Source: an uncultured Oscillospiraceae bacterium
GTDB lineage: Bacteria; Bacillota; Clostridia; Oscillospirales; Acutalibacteraceae
Assembly: GCA_900543305.1 (NCBI GenBank)
Contig: UQQZ01000001.1
Span: 20,035-84,034, forward strand
Direction: 5' to 3'
Length of the DNA: 64,000 nt
The notes under the pieces were generated by a model. The model was given only the letters and a program-made list of their open reading frames with translations. It ran no database searches and had not been told where the DNA came from. Shown here in pieces: positions 9,083 through 19,584 of this stretch. The position numbers and the translations under genes are program-made. Numbering within the stretch: position 1 is the first letter of the stretch; each line of letters starts with the position of its first letter.

Positions 9083-10318
9083 TTAATCTCTCTGGAACAG
9101 ATCACGAGTATATACTTTTTCTTTCACATCGTCAAGACAGCTATCATAGCGGTTTGCAATAATCGCCTGTGCCTGCTCTTTGAAAGCAGCCAGATTATTT
9201 ACCACTCTACTACCAAAGAAAGTCGTTCCATCTTCCAAAGTCGGCTCGTAAATAATAACCGTTGCTCCCTTAGCTTTGATACGCTTCATAACACCCTGTA
9301 TGGAGGACTGCCGGAAGTTATCAGAATTTGCCTTCATGGTCAAACGATACACACCGACGATTACTTCTTTTTCCTTGCTGGCATCATAGGCGCTGTTTGC
9401 TTCATATCCACCGGCGATCTCCAGCACCCTATCTGCAATATAGTCTTTCCGTGTTCTGTTGCTCTCAACGATAGCGGACATCATGTTCTGCGGAACATCC
9501 GCATAGTTGGCAAGAAGCTGCTTGGTATCCTTCGGCAAACAGTAACCGCCATATCCAAAGCTTGGATTATTATAATGCGAACCAATGCGAGGGTCAAGGC
9601 AAACGCCATTGATAATGTCCTGCGTGCTTAGTCCCTTCATTTCAGCATAGGTATCCAGTTCATTGAAGTAGGACACACGCAGCGCAAGATATGTATTAGC
9701 AAACAACTTGACCGCTTCTGCTTCGGAAAAACCCATAACCAGAGTGTCAATGTTTTCTTTGATAGCACCTTCCTGCAGAAGCTCTGCAAAGGTCTTTGCC
9801 GAAGTATTCAGTCTTTCGCTTCCATCAGTTGAAACGATAATTCTTGACGGATACAAATTATCATACAGAGCCTTAGATTCACGCAGGAACTCCGGACTGA
9901 AGATAATATTCTCACTGCCCATCTTCTTACGGATGTTTGCTGTATAGCCTACCGGAACCGTGGACTTGATAACCATAATGGCATCCGGATTCACCTGCAT
10001 AACCAGCTTAATAACAGCTTCTACCGCAGAAGTATCGAAATAGTTCTTCTTGCTGTCATAGTTGGTAGGTGCTGCGATCACAACAAACTCAGCATTTTTA
10101 TATGCTGCTTCACCATCCAGTGTTGCGGTTAAATCCAGCTCTTTTTCAGCCAGATATTTCTCAATGTACTCATCCTGGATAGGAGACTTGCGACTATTGA
10201 TTATCTCCACTTTTTCAGGAATAATGTCAACTGCCACAACATGATTGTGTTGTGCTAAAAGTGTTGCAATAGACAGACCGACATAACCAGTTCCTGCAAC
10301 TGCAATTTTCTTGTTCAT
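9083..10318 (-). CDS. ugd: UDP-glucose 6-dehydrogenase
   Basis: 411 residues. It oxidises UDP-glucose to UDP-glucuronate with two NAD+, giving the acidic sugar donor for the capsule. Seen: N-terminal Rossmann AGTGYVGLS, the STVPVG segment, and the catalytic Cys in [10 protein letters not shown]. Short Ugd enzymes of this type (about 390-410 residues) are common in capsule loci. It lies 55 bases after the epimerase gene and is the last gene of the locus. With the epimerase it would supply UDP-GlcA and UDP-GalA (inference). Related UDP-HexNAc dehydrogenases are the main alternative. Confidence 0.9.
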   Translation of the reverse strand: MNKKIAVAGTGYVGLSIATLLAQHNHVVAVDIIPEKVEIINSRKSPIQDEYIEKYLAEKELDLTATLDGEAAYKNAEFVVIAAPTNYDSKKNYFDTSAVEAVIKLVMQVNPDAIMVIKSTVPVGYTANIRKKMGSENIIFSPEFLRESKALYDNLYPSRIIVSTDGSERLNTSAKTFAELLQEGAIKENIDTLVMGFSEAEAVKLFANTYLALRVSYFNELDTYAEMKGLSTQDIINGVCLDPRIGSHYNNPSFGYGGYCLPKDTKQLLANYADVPQNMMSAIVESNRTRKDYIADRVLEIAGGYEANSAYDASKEKEVIVGVYRLTMKANSDNFRQSSIQGVMKRIKAKGATVIIYEPTLEDGTTFFGSRVVNNLAAFKEQAQAIIANRYDSCLDDVKEKVYTRDLFQRD

Positions 10319-10373
10319 CTTGTTGCTCTCCTTCTACAGTGTGGTGATTACAAAACCTTCACACTGGTTGGTT

Positions 10374-11453
10374 CTATATCTCGTAAAACTCCTTATACCA
10401 TTCTGCGAATCGACGCAGACCTGTTCTCAAATCGGTACTCGGCTTAAACCCGAAATCACGCTCCAAATCGCTGGTATCTGCATAGGTAACCGGCACATCT
10501 CCCGGTTGCATCGGAACAAGCTCTTTATGTGCTTCAAAGTCATAATCCTCAGGCAGTACCTCTGCACGGATCAACTCCTGCTGCAGAATATCCACGAAAT
10601 CCAACAGGTTTTCTGGCCGGTTATTGCCGATATTATAGACTGCATACGGAGGAACCGGCAGACCATCCTCTCCAATCTTTCTTTCCGGCGCTCCCTGCAT
10701 CACACGCTTGACACCTTCCACAATGTCGTCCACATAGGTGAAATCACGCTTGCAGTTGCCATAGTTGAAAATTTGGATCGTCTCGCCCTTCAGCAGCTTA
10801 TCGGTAAAACCAAAGTAAGCCATATCCGGACGTCCTGCAGGGCCATAAACTGTAAAGAAACGCAATCCGGTAGACGGAATGTTGTAGAGCTTGCTGTAGG
10901 CATGAGCCAACAGCTCATTGGATTTCTTAGTTGCAGCATAGAGGGACACCGGGTTGTCCACCTTATCCTCTGTGCTGTACGGCACTTTCTTGTTAGAACC
11001 GTAAACAGAGCTGGAAGAGGCATAAACCAAATGCTCTACACCTTTTGCACCATTGTCATAGGAATGACGACAGGCTTCCAGAATGTTGTAGAAGCCAATC
11101 AGATTAGATTCTATGTATACATCCGGATTGGTGATGCTGTAACGCACACCAGCCTGAGCCGCTAGGTTCACTACAATGTCCGGATTGTAGTCATGGAAGA
11201 TGGAATCAATCAGCGATTTGTCTGCAATGTTTCCTTTTATAAAAGTCCATGTAGAATCTGGGTGTTCCTCTGCACATCTCTGAATTTCAGACAGACGCCA
11301 CTCTTTTATAGACACATCATAATAATCGTTCAAACTGTCGATTCCAATAATTGTGAGCGGTGACTGCGTATTCAAAAGCTCTAAAACCAGATTGGAACCG
11401 ATAAAACCAGCAGCTCCGGTTACTAAAATTGTTTTGCCAAATAATTTAATCAT
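10374..11453 (-). CDS. NAD-dependent sugar epimerase, UDP-glucuronate 4-epimerase type
   Basis: 359-residue extended SDR enzyme. Seen: TGAAGFIGSN nucleotide-binding loop near the N-terminus, YASSSSVYG, and the catalytic YAATKK (YxxxK). The pattern resembles CapI/LpsL UDP-GlcA 4-epimerases, and the partner ugd next door makes its substrate. ATG 11453 follows AGGGGTG by nine bases and is preferred to a GTG at 11465. Alternative: a GalE-type UDP-hexose epimerase. Confidence 0.88.
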   Translation of the reverse strand: MIKLFGKTILVTGAAGFIGSNLVLELLNTQSPLTIIGIDSLNDYYDVSIKEWRLSEIQRCAEEHPDSTWTFIKGNIADKSLIDSIFHDYNPDIVVNLAAQAGVRYSITNPDVYIESNLIGFYNILEACRHSYDNGAKGVEHLVYASSSSVYGSNKKVPYSTEDKVDNPVSLYAATKKSNELLAHAYSKLYNIPSTGLRFFTVYGPAGRPDMAYFGFTDKLLKGETIQIFNYGNCKRDFTYVDDIVEGVKRVMQGAPERKIGEDGLPVPPYAVYNIGNNRPENLLDFVDILQQELIRAEVLPEDYDFEAHKELVPMQPGDVPVTYADTSDLERDFGFKPSTDLRTGLRRFAEWYKEFYEI

Positions 11454-11656
11454 TTTTCTTTTCACCCCTACTATTTCTTACTTTAAAAATAATTCTATTA
11501 TGGTGGAATGCAACAATAGCACCAAGAACATTCATAATCAGATCATTCGTTTCGAAACATCCTCACATCATACAATATTCGGATATTATTTTGGTTTTTC
11601 TTAGACGAACTGCATTTGAAAAGTCATCCGAAATTAAAAAAATATTGTTCCATAAT

Positions 11657-11872
11657 TTAAGAACAACGTTTCCGAACACAAAACACTTCCAACTTTACTA
11701 ATATTTCTGTTTCTGATGGTCTTGAAAAAATATAATATACAATACCAGCAAATATTACAAAGAAGCTCCACATCTACACAGAAAATGTACTTAAATCTGT
11801 ATGCTCCTTCAGTATGCTCATCCCAACCGCAATGAATATCACTATGGCTAAAAACAGATAAACATACAACAT
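11657..11872 (-). pseudogene. Small membrane-protein remnant with an in-frame amber codon
   Basis: ATG 11872 has a good GAGGAG site seven bases upstream and opens a 32-codon frame with a hydrophobic segment (LYVYLFLAIVIFIAVGM). A TAG (11774-11776) follows, and then in the same frame ATG 11773 continues 38 codons with another hydrophobic stretch (WSFFVIFAGIVYYIF) to TAA at 11657. The frame continuity suggests one ~70-codon gene broken by a stop, or two tiny coupled membrane peptides. The original identity is not recognisable. Confidence 0.4.
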
Positions 11873-11902
11873 GACTATGCTCCTCAAATTCTACTTTTAA
11901 AT

Positions 11903-13108
11903 TTATATTCTTGATTGACGTTCCTGACGTACCTTTCGTCTTTTCCGTTCAACAATCCATGGAGCGATTTTCGTAAACAGTACTCTGATTTTCTGAGAAT
12001 GTGATGTTCCCTTTCTATAATCTTTCATTATATCCAGAAAATCTTGTCCCTGATTTAATCGTTGAAAAAATTCTTCTCTTTTTTGATTTTCCTTTGTTGG
12101 CTCAATCAGATTATGGTTTTCTCTTACTGCTCGTTCACGATCAACTAATGTCAACTCCATTATTTCCTGCATCTTCAAAATCAATGCATTTCCTTTTTCA
12201 GAATTAACTACGATTAGTGAACTACCTTTTTTGTCATCATATGAAGGATTCACTGATTTACTTCCCCAGAAGTCACCAATTGTCAGATCCGCCGGACGTT
12301 TAATTTCTGAATTAGCATATTGACAAGAATAGCAAACAGGTCTGTAAAACATTGCTCTCAAAAAACCAGACATATAGAAATCCTGACCCCAAGCCTGATG
12401 TTTCCACTGTTTGTCATTTCCAAAGGCTGTTCCTATTTCCCAATCACCCCAAAAGTAGCTTTTATCTCTAAAGGAAAACTTGCAAATATCAAAGCCTTCT
12501 TTTTTTTGGAGACTTCTTAAATAAGAGTCAAAAACTTTTTGGCTTGGAACTCCATGGCAAATCAAATCTACTGTATATAACCTGTCTGGTTTATCGCCCA
12601 AATATGCATATAGACCTGATACCTGGCACGCTGTTCCACTAAACAGGACGGTCTTTCCTTCATTTAAAAATCTTTTTACTTTTCCATATATATCACCAAC
12701 ATTACTTTGTAAGTACTTAGATTTTCTAAAAATATCTATTTCATCACCATTTACACACCAACGATGATGCACTTTCAGTTCATCATCATAAGTTGCTCCA
12801 CAAATGATTGCATCATCATCAAGAACATTACAAATAGCCGAAAATGCTCCGCCTGATGAACTTTTCATCAATATGGTTTCATCTTTTATTTTTCCACCCC
12901 AAAACTCTATTGCCCCTTGATTTACATAATCATTTCCGTTTTGAGGACATATTTTCATACAAATATCGCAATGAATACAAATATCATTTTGTATATCCGG
13001 ATATAAAAATCCTTCTTCATCCGGTTTCATCTCAATTGCGTTTTGGGGACACTTTGCTGCACAAGCTCCGCAACCTGTACATTCTTTTTTTTCTTTTAAT
13101 ACTAACAC
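11903..13108 (-). CDS. FrhB-like F420H2 hydrogenase/dehydrogenase beta-subunit-type iron-sulfur protein
   Basis: 401 residues. The N-terminus has two 4Fe-4S motifs, CTGCGACAAKCP and CIHCDICMKICP, then an FrhB-like C-terminal domain with conserved Cys (CHGVPS, CYSCQYA). In capsule loci such proteins regularly accompany polysaccharide pyruvyl transferases, as here. F420 itself is probably not involved, and the reaction is not established. The start is GTG 13108. The gene is AT-rich compared with glmM and ugd, as are the next eight genes, which suggests separate acquisition. Confidence 0.82.
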   Translation of the reverse strand: MLVLKEKKECTGCGACAAKCPQNAIEMKPDEEGFLYPDIQNDICIHCDICMKICPQNGNDYVNQGAIEFWGGKIKDETILMKSSSGGAFSAICNVLDDDAIICGATYDDELKVHHRWCVNGDEIDIFRKSKYLQSNVGDIYGKVKRFLNEGKTVLFSGTACQVSGLYAYLGDKPDRLYTVDLICHGVPSQKVFDSYLRSLQKKEGFDICKFSFRDKSYFWGDWEIGTAFGNDKQWKHQAWGQDFYMSGFLRAMFYRPVCYSCQYANSEIKRPADLTIGDFWGSKSVNPSYDDKKGSSLIVVNSEKGNALILKMQEIMELTLVDRERAVRENHNLIEPTKENQKREEFFQRLNQGQDFLDIMKDYRKGTSHSQKIRVLFTKIAPWIVERKRRKVRQERQSRI

Positions 13109-13115
13109 TTCATAA

Positions 13116-14075
13116 TCACCGCCTAAGCTTCTTCTTCAAATTTCTCCATTTTAATTGGAAATACTGTGGATAAATTAGCTTGTCTTTTGTATATCTATTA
13201 ACTAATTCTTTTGTAATTTCACCCTCAAACGGCATTATCCTATTAGGAATAACCAAAAAGGAATCACATTCTGCAATATCTTCAAGCTGAATATTTCTTT
13301 TTTGGAAATGAAAATAGCGAAACTCCTCTACCACTAAAGCATCAGCATTATTCAGCGCATATCGGTATAATTTTCCATCATTCCAATAGAATATTTGCTT
13401 AATAATATTCTCTGTTTTTACACTCCTATTCCTTTTACTCGCGGAACCATAGTCATATAATGATCTCCTAAATAAAAATGAATATGGATTTATATCCGCA
13501 ATTTTATAATCAAAATATGTATTTATGCCACTTTTTTCAGCAATCAAATTTATGTTTAACCCATCCGAAGATTCATCAAATATATGATTTTCTGCATCCG
13601 CTAATATCTTCCAATATGTTTCCGGAAAATCAACTTGCTTCATAAACAATCTGTTCATCTCATAATTATTCTTGAATAAAGTCATATGTCCATGGACAAA
13701 TAATTTATCATAACCGGCTTCAATTGGAATACATCTACTCAGATCTCCAAGCACAATATCAATGTCACAATATCCCCAATACAGATATTCTTTTATTTCA
13801 TCTTCAAATATGTACCCATATGTTGGCTTGAAATCACATAATTTTCTTGGCGTTTTTAATCCTAAGGTGAATGAGAACTTTTTTTGAGCTTTTTCCACCA
13901 GCTCAGCAAAAGACATAAATACTATTTTGATGTTCTCAGATATAGATGTCACTGTATTATCGTCTGTAATTACCCAGAAATCATACTCCGAATTTGCTTT
14001 TGCGGTTTTTGACCACACAGAAAAATAATGTGGTAATTTCCCAAAATACGGAATAAGAAAGACTGCTTTTTTCAT
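13116..14075 (-). CDS. DUF6625-type glycosyltransferase-like protein
   Basis: 319 residues. The N-terminal KAVFLIPYFGKLPHYF and the acidic motif YWGYCDIDIVLGDL, which contains a DxD-like pair, match the DUF6625 group, thought to be GT-A-like transferases in polysaccharide loci. I start at ATG 14075, seven bases after AGAGG; a GTG three bases earlier is possible. It lies between the pyruvyl transferase and the Fe-S protein with short gaps. Acceptor and donor sugars cannot be read from sequence. Confidence 0.7.
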   Translation of the reverse strand: MKKAVFLIPYFGKLPHYFSVWSKTAKANSEYDFWVITDDNTVTSISENIKIVFMSFAELVEKAQKKFSFTLGLKTPRKLCDFKPTYGYIFEDEIKEYLYWGYCDIDIVLGDLSRCIPIEAGYDKLFVHGHMTLFKNNYEMNRLFMKQVDFPETYWKILADAENHIFDESSDGLNINLIAEKSGINTYFDYKIADINPYSFLFRRSLYDYGSASKRNRSVKTENIIKQIFYWNDGKLYRYALNNADALVVEEFRYFHFQKRNIQLEDIAECDSFLVIPNRIMPFEGEITKELVNRYTKDKLIYPQYFQLKWRNLKKKLRR

Positions 14076-14086
14076 CACTATACCTC

Positions 14087-15175
14087 TTATCGTAATGCAC
14101 GTTTCAAATACACATACGATTCTTCTCTTTTTTCTTCCAATATCCCCGAAACTTTCACATAGTCAATATCTGACAATTCTTTATATTCCTCTCCAGAATA
14201 CCTACGCAGATTTCTCTCTTGTAAATCAAACATTTGAAAAACACTATCGAACCTAGCATTATTTTCTGTTATTGGATAACTCAAAAATTGTTTTTCAAAG
14301 TTAATGGAAAAAATAGTTCCATGGAAGGAATTGGTAATCACATAAGCAGCGTTTAAGAATAATGAAACAAATCTTTCTGGAGTTACAAACTTTTCAATTA
14401 CATCATCGTTGGAATACTTTTCAAATCCAACAGAAATCCTCCGTATTTTTAAGCCTTTCTTTTGTGCAATCTGGCGTGCAATATTCAAAATAGATTTTGC
14501 ATTTCCAAAATAGTACACCAGTAAGTACGATTCTTCCTCGACCTGTCCATGTGAAAAATATCTCCATTCTTCTTGTCCTAACAACAATGTTGGATCAAGT
14601 ACACAGACTGGTCGATATCCAAGGTTTTTCAAGATCGGAATACTCGAAAGCTCACGAACAGAAATAAAACAGTAATCTTTCAAATATTCTTTTATTATTT
14701 TACCTTCTTTATCAGTCAAATCAGGTATACCAATACTAGAAGCATATGATATTTTCTTTCCGGTCACCCCATCCAGAAAGTAAACCGGGTTAAAGCCGCC
14801 ATTTGCTCTGGGATTCCATATTTGATCACTGCCAGAGCAATATATATCTGCCTTCGGAAAGTTCCATCTTTTCTCTTCGTCAAGCGTCACGGGTTCTGAT
14901 AGCTTTAACCTTCTCTCCTGAAAATCCCTAAATAGTCTTGTTGTAATATGTTTGGGATATAGTGTTTTAGCTAAATATGCAAGTTTAATAATTGGGTTTT
15001 TTTTAAATTTGTTGTTTATATTAAGTAAATAACCTTTTATAGTCTGATTAGGCAATTTGTAATCAATTATTTCTACTTCATTTCCCATTTCTTCAAAATA
15101 ATGTTGTAGCGCGTATGTCTGAAGAACGGCTCCATAATTTCTGGCAGCGTGCATAGTAATAATTGCAACCTTCAT
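14087..15175 (-). CDS. Polysaccharide pyruvyl transferase family protein
   Basis: 362 residues. The N-terminus MKVAIITMHAARNYGAVLQ and the central CSGSDQIWNPRANGG are hallmarks of the CsaB/WcaK-type pyruvyl transferase family, which adds ketal-linked pyruvate from PEP to sugar residues, giving the polymer negative charge. The SFHGTIFSI segment is the family's conserved C-terminal motif. ATG 15175 is preferred to 15190 because GGAG lies inside the upstream extension. It belongs to the AT-rich decoration block. Confidence 0.86.
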   Translation of the reverse strand: MKVAIITMHAARNYGAVLQTYALQHYFEEMGNEVEIIDYKLPNQTIKGYLLNINNKFKKNPIIKLAYLAKTLYPKHITTRLFRDFQERRLKLSEPVTLDEEKRWNFPKADIYCSGSDQIWNPRANGGFNPVYFLDGVTGKKISYASSIGIPDLTDKEGKIIKEYLKDYCFISVRELSSIPILKNLGYRPVCVLDPTLLLGQEEWRYFSHGQVEEESYLLVYYFGNAKSILNIARQIAQKKGLKIRRISVGFEKYSNDDVIEKFVTPERFVSLFLNAAYVITNSFHGTIFSINFEKQFLSYPITENNARFDSVFQMFDLQERNLRRYSGEEYKELSDIDYVKVSGILEEKREESYVYLKRALR

Positions 15176-15190
15176 TTCTCCTGTCTCCAT

Positions 15191-15916
15191 TTATTCTGTA
15201 TGATCATTTAAATATTTATCAATATTTAAATAGCGGCTATATGATGTAATATCGTTTTTAACATAGTCATCATGTTCAAATTCAGTAAACTGAATTGTAC
15301 AATCAGTACCGTCAACAACATGAGCAACAAAACACAACTTATTTTTAAACGAAAGTTTATCAAATGCCTTGATATGGTCCGCTGTTGCTCTATTCTGATC
15401 GTTAAATTTCACAATCAAATTATCCCAGTTCATTCTGGCTTTTCTACGGTTCCATTTTTCGTATGCCTCTTTTTCGCTTTTGTAATGCAAAAAGACGATC
15501 TCAACATCATCCAGTAATCCTATCGGGTAATATCTATCTCTTTCTGTATAAAAATCATAATATTTTGATTTTTTTTTGGGAATGAATTTCAAATCCAGAG
15601 AAAGATAATATTCCAGATTTTGAACAAATTTCAAATACTCATCTGCAAAGAACGTTAAGCCGATGGTTGGGGACGTGTATGGAAGACCATATCGTTGATA
15701 GATTTTCCCTCCCCAACAATTATTGGAAATTATTGTAAAATTTTTATTCTTTAATAAAAAGCTCCGCCTATACCACTTTAAGAAATTATCAATCGTATGT
15801 TCTTTTATCCATTTTATTTGTCCTTTGACCATAACTAAATCTCCTCGCATTAAGGTTACCCTTTTCCCAGAAAACCTTTTTATTTTTCTCTTGACACATC
15901 GCCACATTTCTATCAT
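15191..15916 (-). CDS. DUF1919 family protein, capsule acyltransferase-like
   Basis: 241 residues. It matches the DUF1919 pattern: FTIISNNCWGGKIYQRYGL followed by SPTIGL and a hydrophobic ADEYLKFVQNLEYYL segment. This family occurs in capsule clusters and is suspected of modifying sugars, without a proven reaction. ATG 15916 directly follows the flippase stop; TTG at 15919 is the alternative. The ribosome binding site is weak, so coupling to the upstream gene is likely. Confidence 0.75.
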   Translation of the reverse strand: MIEMWRCVKRKIKRFSGKRVTLMRGDLVMVKGQIKWIKEHTIDNFLKWYRRSFLLKNKNFTIISNNCWGGKIYQRYGLPYTSPTIGLTFFADEYLKFVQNLEYYLSLDLKFIPKKKSKYYDFYTERDRYYPIGLLDDVEIVFLHYKSEKEAYEKWNRRKARMNWDNLIVKFNDQNRATADHIKAFDKLSFKNKLCFVAHVVDGTDCTIQFTEFEHDDYVKNDITSYSRYLNIDKYLNDHTE

Positions 15917-17460
15917 CAATGAATTTTTCTTTTTAATATCCGAAATATGAGATTTTTCAATTCAAGAAAATCTCGTTTTCTTCCATATATAAGGAATATA
16001 TATGATATTATGAAAATAGTAGAATACAATATTGTAATAAAGAAATACAATACCGGGCTCAAGTTCAAAGCAATAACTTTAGAGCGAATAATGAAAAGAA
16101 GTCCTATTCCTAAAAAATCATATACTACATACCTAATAAATGTGAAATAATACCTGAATGCTTTCTTATTAAACACTAATTCATATGTATACATAGAATC
16201 GATCCAAAATGTCGTCAATAACCTACTAATGCTTGTTGCTAGAACAATGCCTGTTATTCCCATAATTTTTGCTAAAACAATAGACATGAACACATTAATA
16301 ATTATTGTAAGTAATGGTCTGTACCTCCCTACTTTAAAAACACCACAAGCATCTTTAAAGGTATCAATTGGTATCATATATCCAGCAAGAATAAAGTCCA
16401 TCACAAACACAAACACCGTGAGATCAGAAAAAATAAATTCTTCGCCTAACCATAATGTGATAAAGGGATTCAGCATTTGAAATAACATCATGCCCCCTGC
16501 CCCATATAAAACAGAAGATGCCAAAAAAATTTTATCGAATATTCTTTCTCTTTTCTCACTCTCTGCGGACACATTTAGATTACCAACACTCGCGGTTAAC
16601 GATGTAAATATTAAACCAATAAAACCTGTAACCGTTGAAATCAAAAGGTGATAATTTGAATATATTCCAACAATAGATACACCAATAAAGGCAGATATTA
16701 TTATATTATCAGTTGAGTTCAGCATTACCGCACCCATTTTAAAAAGCGCAATACTGAAAACACTATTTCCAATGCTCTTCTTATCATCAACTGAAAGAGA
16801 TTTACACTTAGAGGCCTTTATATAAGGATATTCTTTTTCAACAATTTTATATACCCAATATTGTTGAGCATTCTGAGTCAAAAACTGAATTGCTAAATAT
16901 AATATATAATTATGATAAAATAGCAACAGCACAATTTGAACACAATTTGTAATAAAATAACAAATTATATTTGTTTTCTCAATTTTATGTTTTTTTTGCG
17001 ACGCAACCAATAAGACTTGCCTATAAGAAAACAACAAATAACTTGACGCAATATTTACGACATAAATTACATATGCGAAATATAAGTCGGTGGTCAAATG
17101 ATAGTCTGAAACAATAATCTGTAAAAAAGGAAGGATTAGTAAACCTGTTCCCAGGATAACAAAACCTATTATCTTATAAACTCTCCGATAAAACTGAACT
17201 ATTGATTTAATCTTTTCAATATTTTTTTCTGCAATCGGCTTATATAGTGTAAAAGTAACTGCCGTACCGATTCCTAGTTCGCTTAAAGCCAAATAGCTTA
17301 ATATACTTGCATATACTCCGTTAATGCCAAGTATTTCTTTACCTAGCACATATATAAATACTGTTCGAGATAAGAACGAAAAGATAATCTTTATCAACTG
17401 GCTGATTATGCTAAAATTTATATTTAGTATTGAGTTTTCTGTTCTTGACTTCTCTGCCAT
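15916..17460 (-). CDS. Wzx-type oligosaccharide flippase
   Basis: 514-residue integral membrane protein with about 12-14 hydrophobic segments, of the MOP/PST superfamily. The LGKEILGINGVYASILSYLALSE region is typical of Gram-positive Wzx proteins. It would flip the lipid-linked repeat unit across the membrane for polymerisation by the EpsG-type protein. ATG 17460 lies five bases after AGAGGA and is preferred to TTG 17475. Very AT-rich, like its neighbours. Confidence 0.88.
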   Translation of the reverse strand: MAEKSRTENSILNINFSIISQLIKIIFSFLSRTVFIYVLGKEILGINGVYASILSYLALSELGIGTAVTFTLYKPIAEKNIEKIKSIVQFYRRVYKIIGFVILGTGLLILPFLQIIVSDYHLTTDLYFAYVIYVVNIASSYLLFSYRQVLLVASQKKHKIEKTNIICYFITNCVQIVLLLFYHNYILYLAIQFLTQNAQQYWVYKIVEKEYPYIKASKCKSLSVDDKKSIGNSVFSIALFKMGAVMLNSTDNIIISAFIGVSIVGIYSNYHLLISTVTGFIGLIFTSLTASVGNLNVSAESEKRERIFDKIFLASSVLYGAGGMMLFQMLNPFITLWLGEEFIFSDLTVFVFVMDFILAGYMIPIDTFKDACGVFKVGRYRPLLTIIINVFMSIVLAKIMGITGIVLATSISRLLTTFWIDSMYTYELVFNKKAFRYYFTFIRYVVYDFLGIGLLFIIRSKVIALNLSPVLYFFITILYSTIFIISYIFLIYGRKRDFLELKNLIFRILKRKIH

Positions 17461-17471
17461 AGCATTCCTCT

Positions 17472-18491
17472 TCAAGTTAAATTTGATTTTATTCTATATA
17501 CAGCTTGCTTAGTTCGTCTTTTGATTATATAATTAGCAATACATATACGGCTTCGTGACATTCTATCAAGCACAGAACTATTGCAATATTTTTTAATATA
17601 CGCAGCTATATCTTTGCGATTCAGAAAATTAAAAATATTGTTGACGCATTCTATTATTCCTATTTTTTGTTTAGTATACATATTTACACACTGCATAGGA
17701 AACCCTATCAAAAGGTCATGATAAAAAATTGACCAGTTAATTTCAGTTGTTCGACTAATCGTTCTCTTTAGTACATCTATAACACATTCCCATGATGTTA
17801 TATCTTCAAGTTGACTACTTTTGGATAGTGAGTCTTTATGTATAAACTGATGATAAAGAACTGCTTCAATCAGTTCTATATTTTTACAGTGAGAAATATA
17901 CTCCATACAAAAACATAAATCCTCCATCATCTTAATTGTTTCTGGAAATTTAATATTACAATGTTCAATAATAGTTTTTTTGAAAAGCTTACATACAGGT
18001 CCTCTTGTTCCTGTATATTTAAAAAACGCATATGGATTTCTCTGCAGTTCCTCTTTTCGTACTATAGTGTGCTGGTACCGTTCCTTACCAATACACTCTA
18101 CCTTGTCCTTCCCATCAGGAACTTCATCATAGAATCTGCCACAAAGAATTAAATCTAAATCTGAATTCGCCTCTGCCGCTTTAATCATCTTCTCAAGATA
18201 ATCAGATTCCCAATAGTCATCACAATCAAGGAATGTAATATATCTACCCTTTGCTACTGACAAACCTCTGTTTCTAGCGCATCCAGGTCCAGGTTTCATC
18301 TCCTGAAATAAGACAACTTTTTTTGTAAATTCAGCATATCTCTTACAAATCGCATAGCTACGGTCATTTGAATTGTTGTCAATCAGCACAATTTCAAATT
18401 CCTGATAAGTTTGGTTTAGTAAAGACTCCATACAGCGTTCAATATATTTTTCTCCGTTATATATTGGTATTATTATTGAAATATTAACCAT
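17472..18491 (-). CDS. GT2 family glycosyltransferase
   Basis: 339 residues. The GT-A start ISIIIPIYNGEKYIERC, the SLLNQTYQEFEIVLIDNNS block and the DxD in FLDCDDYWE at about residue 100 define family GT2. It adds one sugar of the repeat unit on the cytoplasmic face. The stop is 11 bases before the flippase start. Specificity is not deducible. Confidence 0.9.
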   Translation of the reverse strand: MVNISIIIPIYNGEKYIERCMESLLNQTYQEFEIVLIDNNSNDRSYAICKRYAEFTKKVVLFQEMKPGPGCARNRGLSVAKGRYITFLDCDDYWESDYLEKMIKAAEANSDLDLILCGRFYDEVPDGKDKVECIGKERYQHTIVRKEELQRNPYAFFKYTGTRGPVCKLFKKTIIEHCNIKFPETIKMMEDLCFCMEYISHCKNIELIEAVLYHQFIHKDSLSKSSQLEDITSWECVIDVLKRTISRTTEINWSIFYHDLLIGFPMQCVNMYTKQKIGIIECVNNIFNFLNRKDIAAYIKKYCNSSVLDRMSRSRICIANYIIKRRTKQAVYRIKSNLT

Positions 18492-18504
18492 TTTTTATCA
18501 CTCT

Positions 18505-19584
18505 TTATCGCCAAAAAGAATAACCATATGTACACAAACCATTGTGTGGGAATAGATACAACATTAGTGCAGTCAAAAGTAAAAAAATAACTCCTTTAAA
18601 TAACCGTCTCTGATCTTCCACAATGGCATATTGCAATTCTGGCAATAGAAGTGTGAAAAATACGAAAAAATATCGTCCCTGACGGGCTGATGCTGAAACC
18701 GCTAGAGCAATTATAAAAAAGAAAGTCGTTAAAAACATCGCATCCACTAAACTCGGAAACAATGAGACGCTATTCGTCTCGCATGCATCTATTGTACTTT
18801 GCTTAATAATAGTATTGTAATAGGTAATGCTAAATAGCAATACAAGAGCAGCAATTAACATCCGGGAATAGGCTCCTGTTGAACCTACTTGATATGCATT
18901 AAAAAAACGATCCACTAAAATCTGTCCAATTTGATATCTGAAAATATAGGCAGAAAAAACCCCAACAATATATACCAATTTCTTTGCTGCTTGATTTTTT
19001 ATCAGCTCCATTAAATATATAATCAAAAAAGCCCATGCAGATCTATGAAAAAAGCCTCCCCCTATAACTAATACAAGTGCAAAAATTTTTAAAATTTTTC
19101 TATCAGACTGAAATAAAATATACGACGAATATACAAAAAAATATGCTACATTTTGTCTCATTCCTGTCATCGCAAAAAGGATAAATTCCATCGTGCTAAA
19201 TGCATAGAATGACAAAACACAATCTTTCGAGTATTTATAAATAATTATTCCAAGAGGAATAATCGAGATACAAGCACCTATAGTTAGAAAAATCCTTGGA
19301 TCACTAGTTATTTTAGCTATAAAATAAGTATACCATCTAAAACCAATTTCATAAACGTTTCTGGTAAGAGCACTTTGTGGATTATTAACTACCGATCTAA
19401 AATAATTCACATAGTTCTGTGTATCATTGCCCACAGATTCTCCTCGAAGGGAAACAAAGAGTAATATCTGTAATGTATTTAAAATGCAAACATATTTTCT
19501 TCTTTTATCTATATCTTTTGTTACGGCGAATATTATTACATCTACCAATATAATCAAAAAGGCATTTATATAAAATGGAATCAT
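18505..19584 (-). CDS. EpsG/Wzy-type polysaccharide polymerase
   Basis: 359 residues, with about ten transmembrane segments. The early SLRGESVGNDTQNYVNYF motif is characteristic of the EpsG family. It would polymerise flipped repeat units outside the membrane. The start overlaps the preceding GT4 stop (ATGA), and GGAGAGG lies just upstream. It is the only polymerase candidate in the locus. Confidence 0.85.
   Translation of the reverse strand: MIPFYINAFLIILVDVIIFAVTKDIDKRRKYVCILNTLQILLFVSLRGESVGNDTQNYVNYFRSVVNNPQSALTRNVYEIGFRWYTYFIAKITSDPRIFLTIGACISIIPLGIIIYKYSKDCVLSFYAFSTMEFILFAMTGMRQNVAYFFVYSSYILFQSDRKILKIFALVLVIGGGFFHRSAWAFLIIYLMELIKNQAAKKLVYIVGVFSAYIFRYQIGQILVDRFFNAYQVGSTGAYSRMLIAALVLLFSITYYNTIIKQSTIDACETNSVSLFPSLVDAMFLTTFFFIIALAVSASARQGRYFFVFFTLLLPELQYAIVEDQRRLFKGVIFLLLTALMLYLFPHNGLCTYGYSFWR

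Noticed and set aside
10311..11165. 284-codon plus-strand frame opposite the epimerase
   Set aside because: Shadow of a gene with Rossmann and YxxxK motifs; no start signal.
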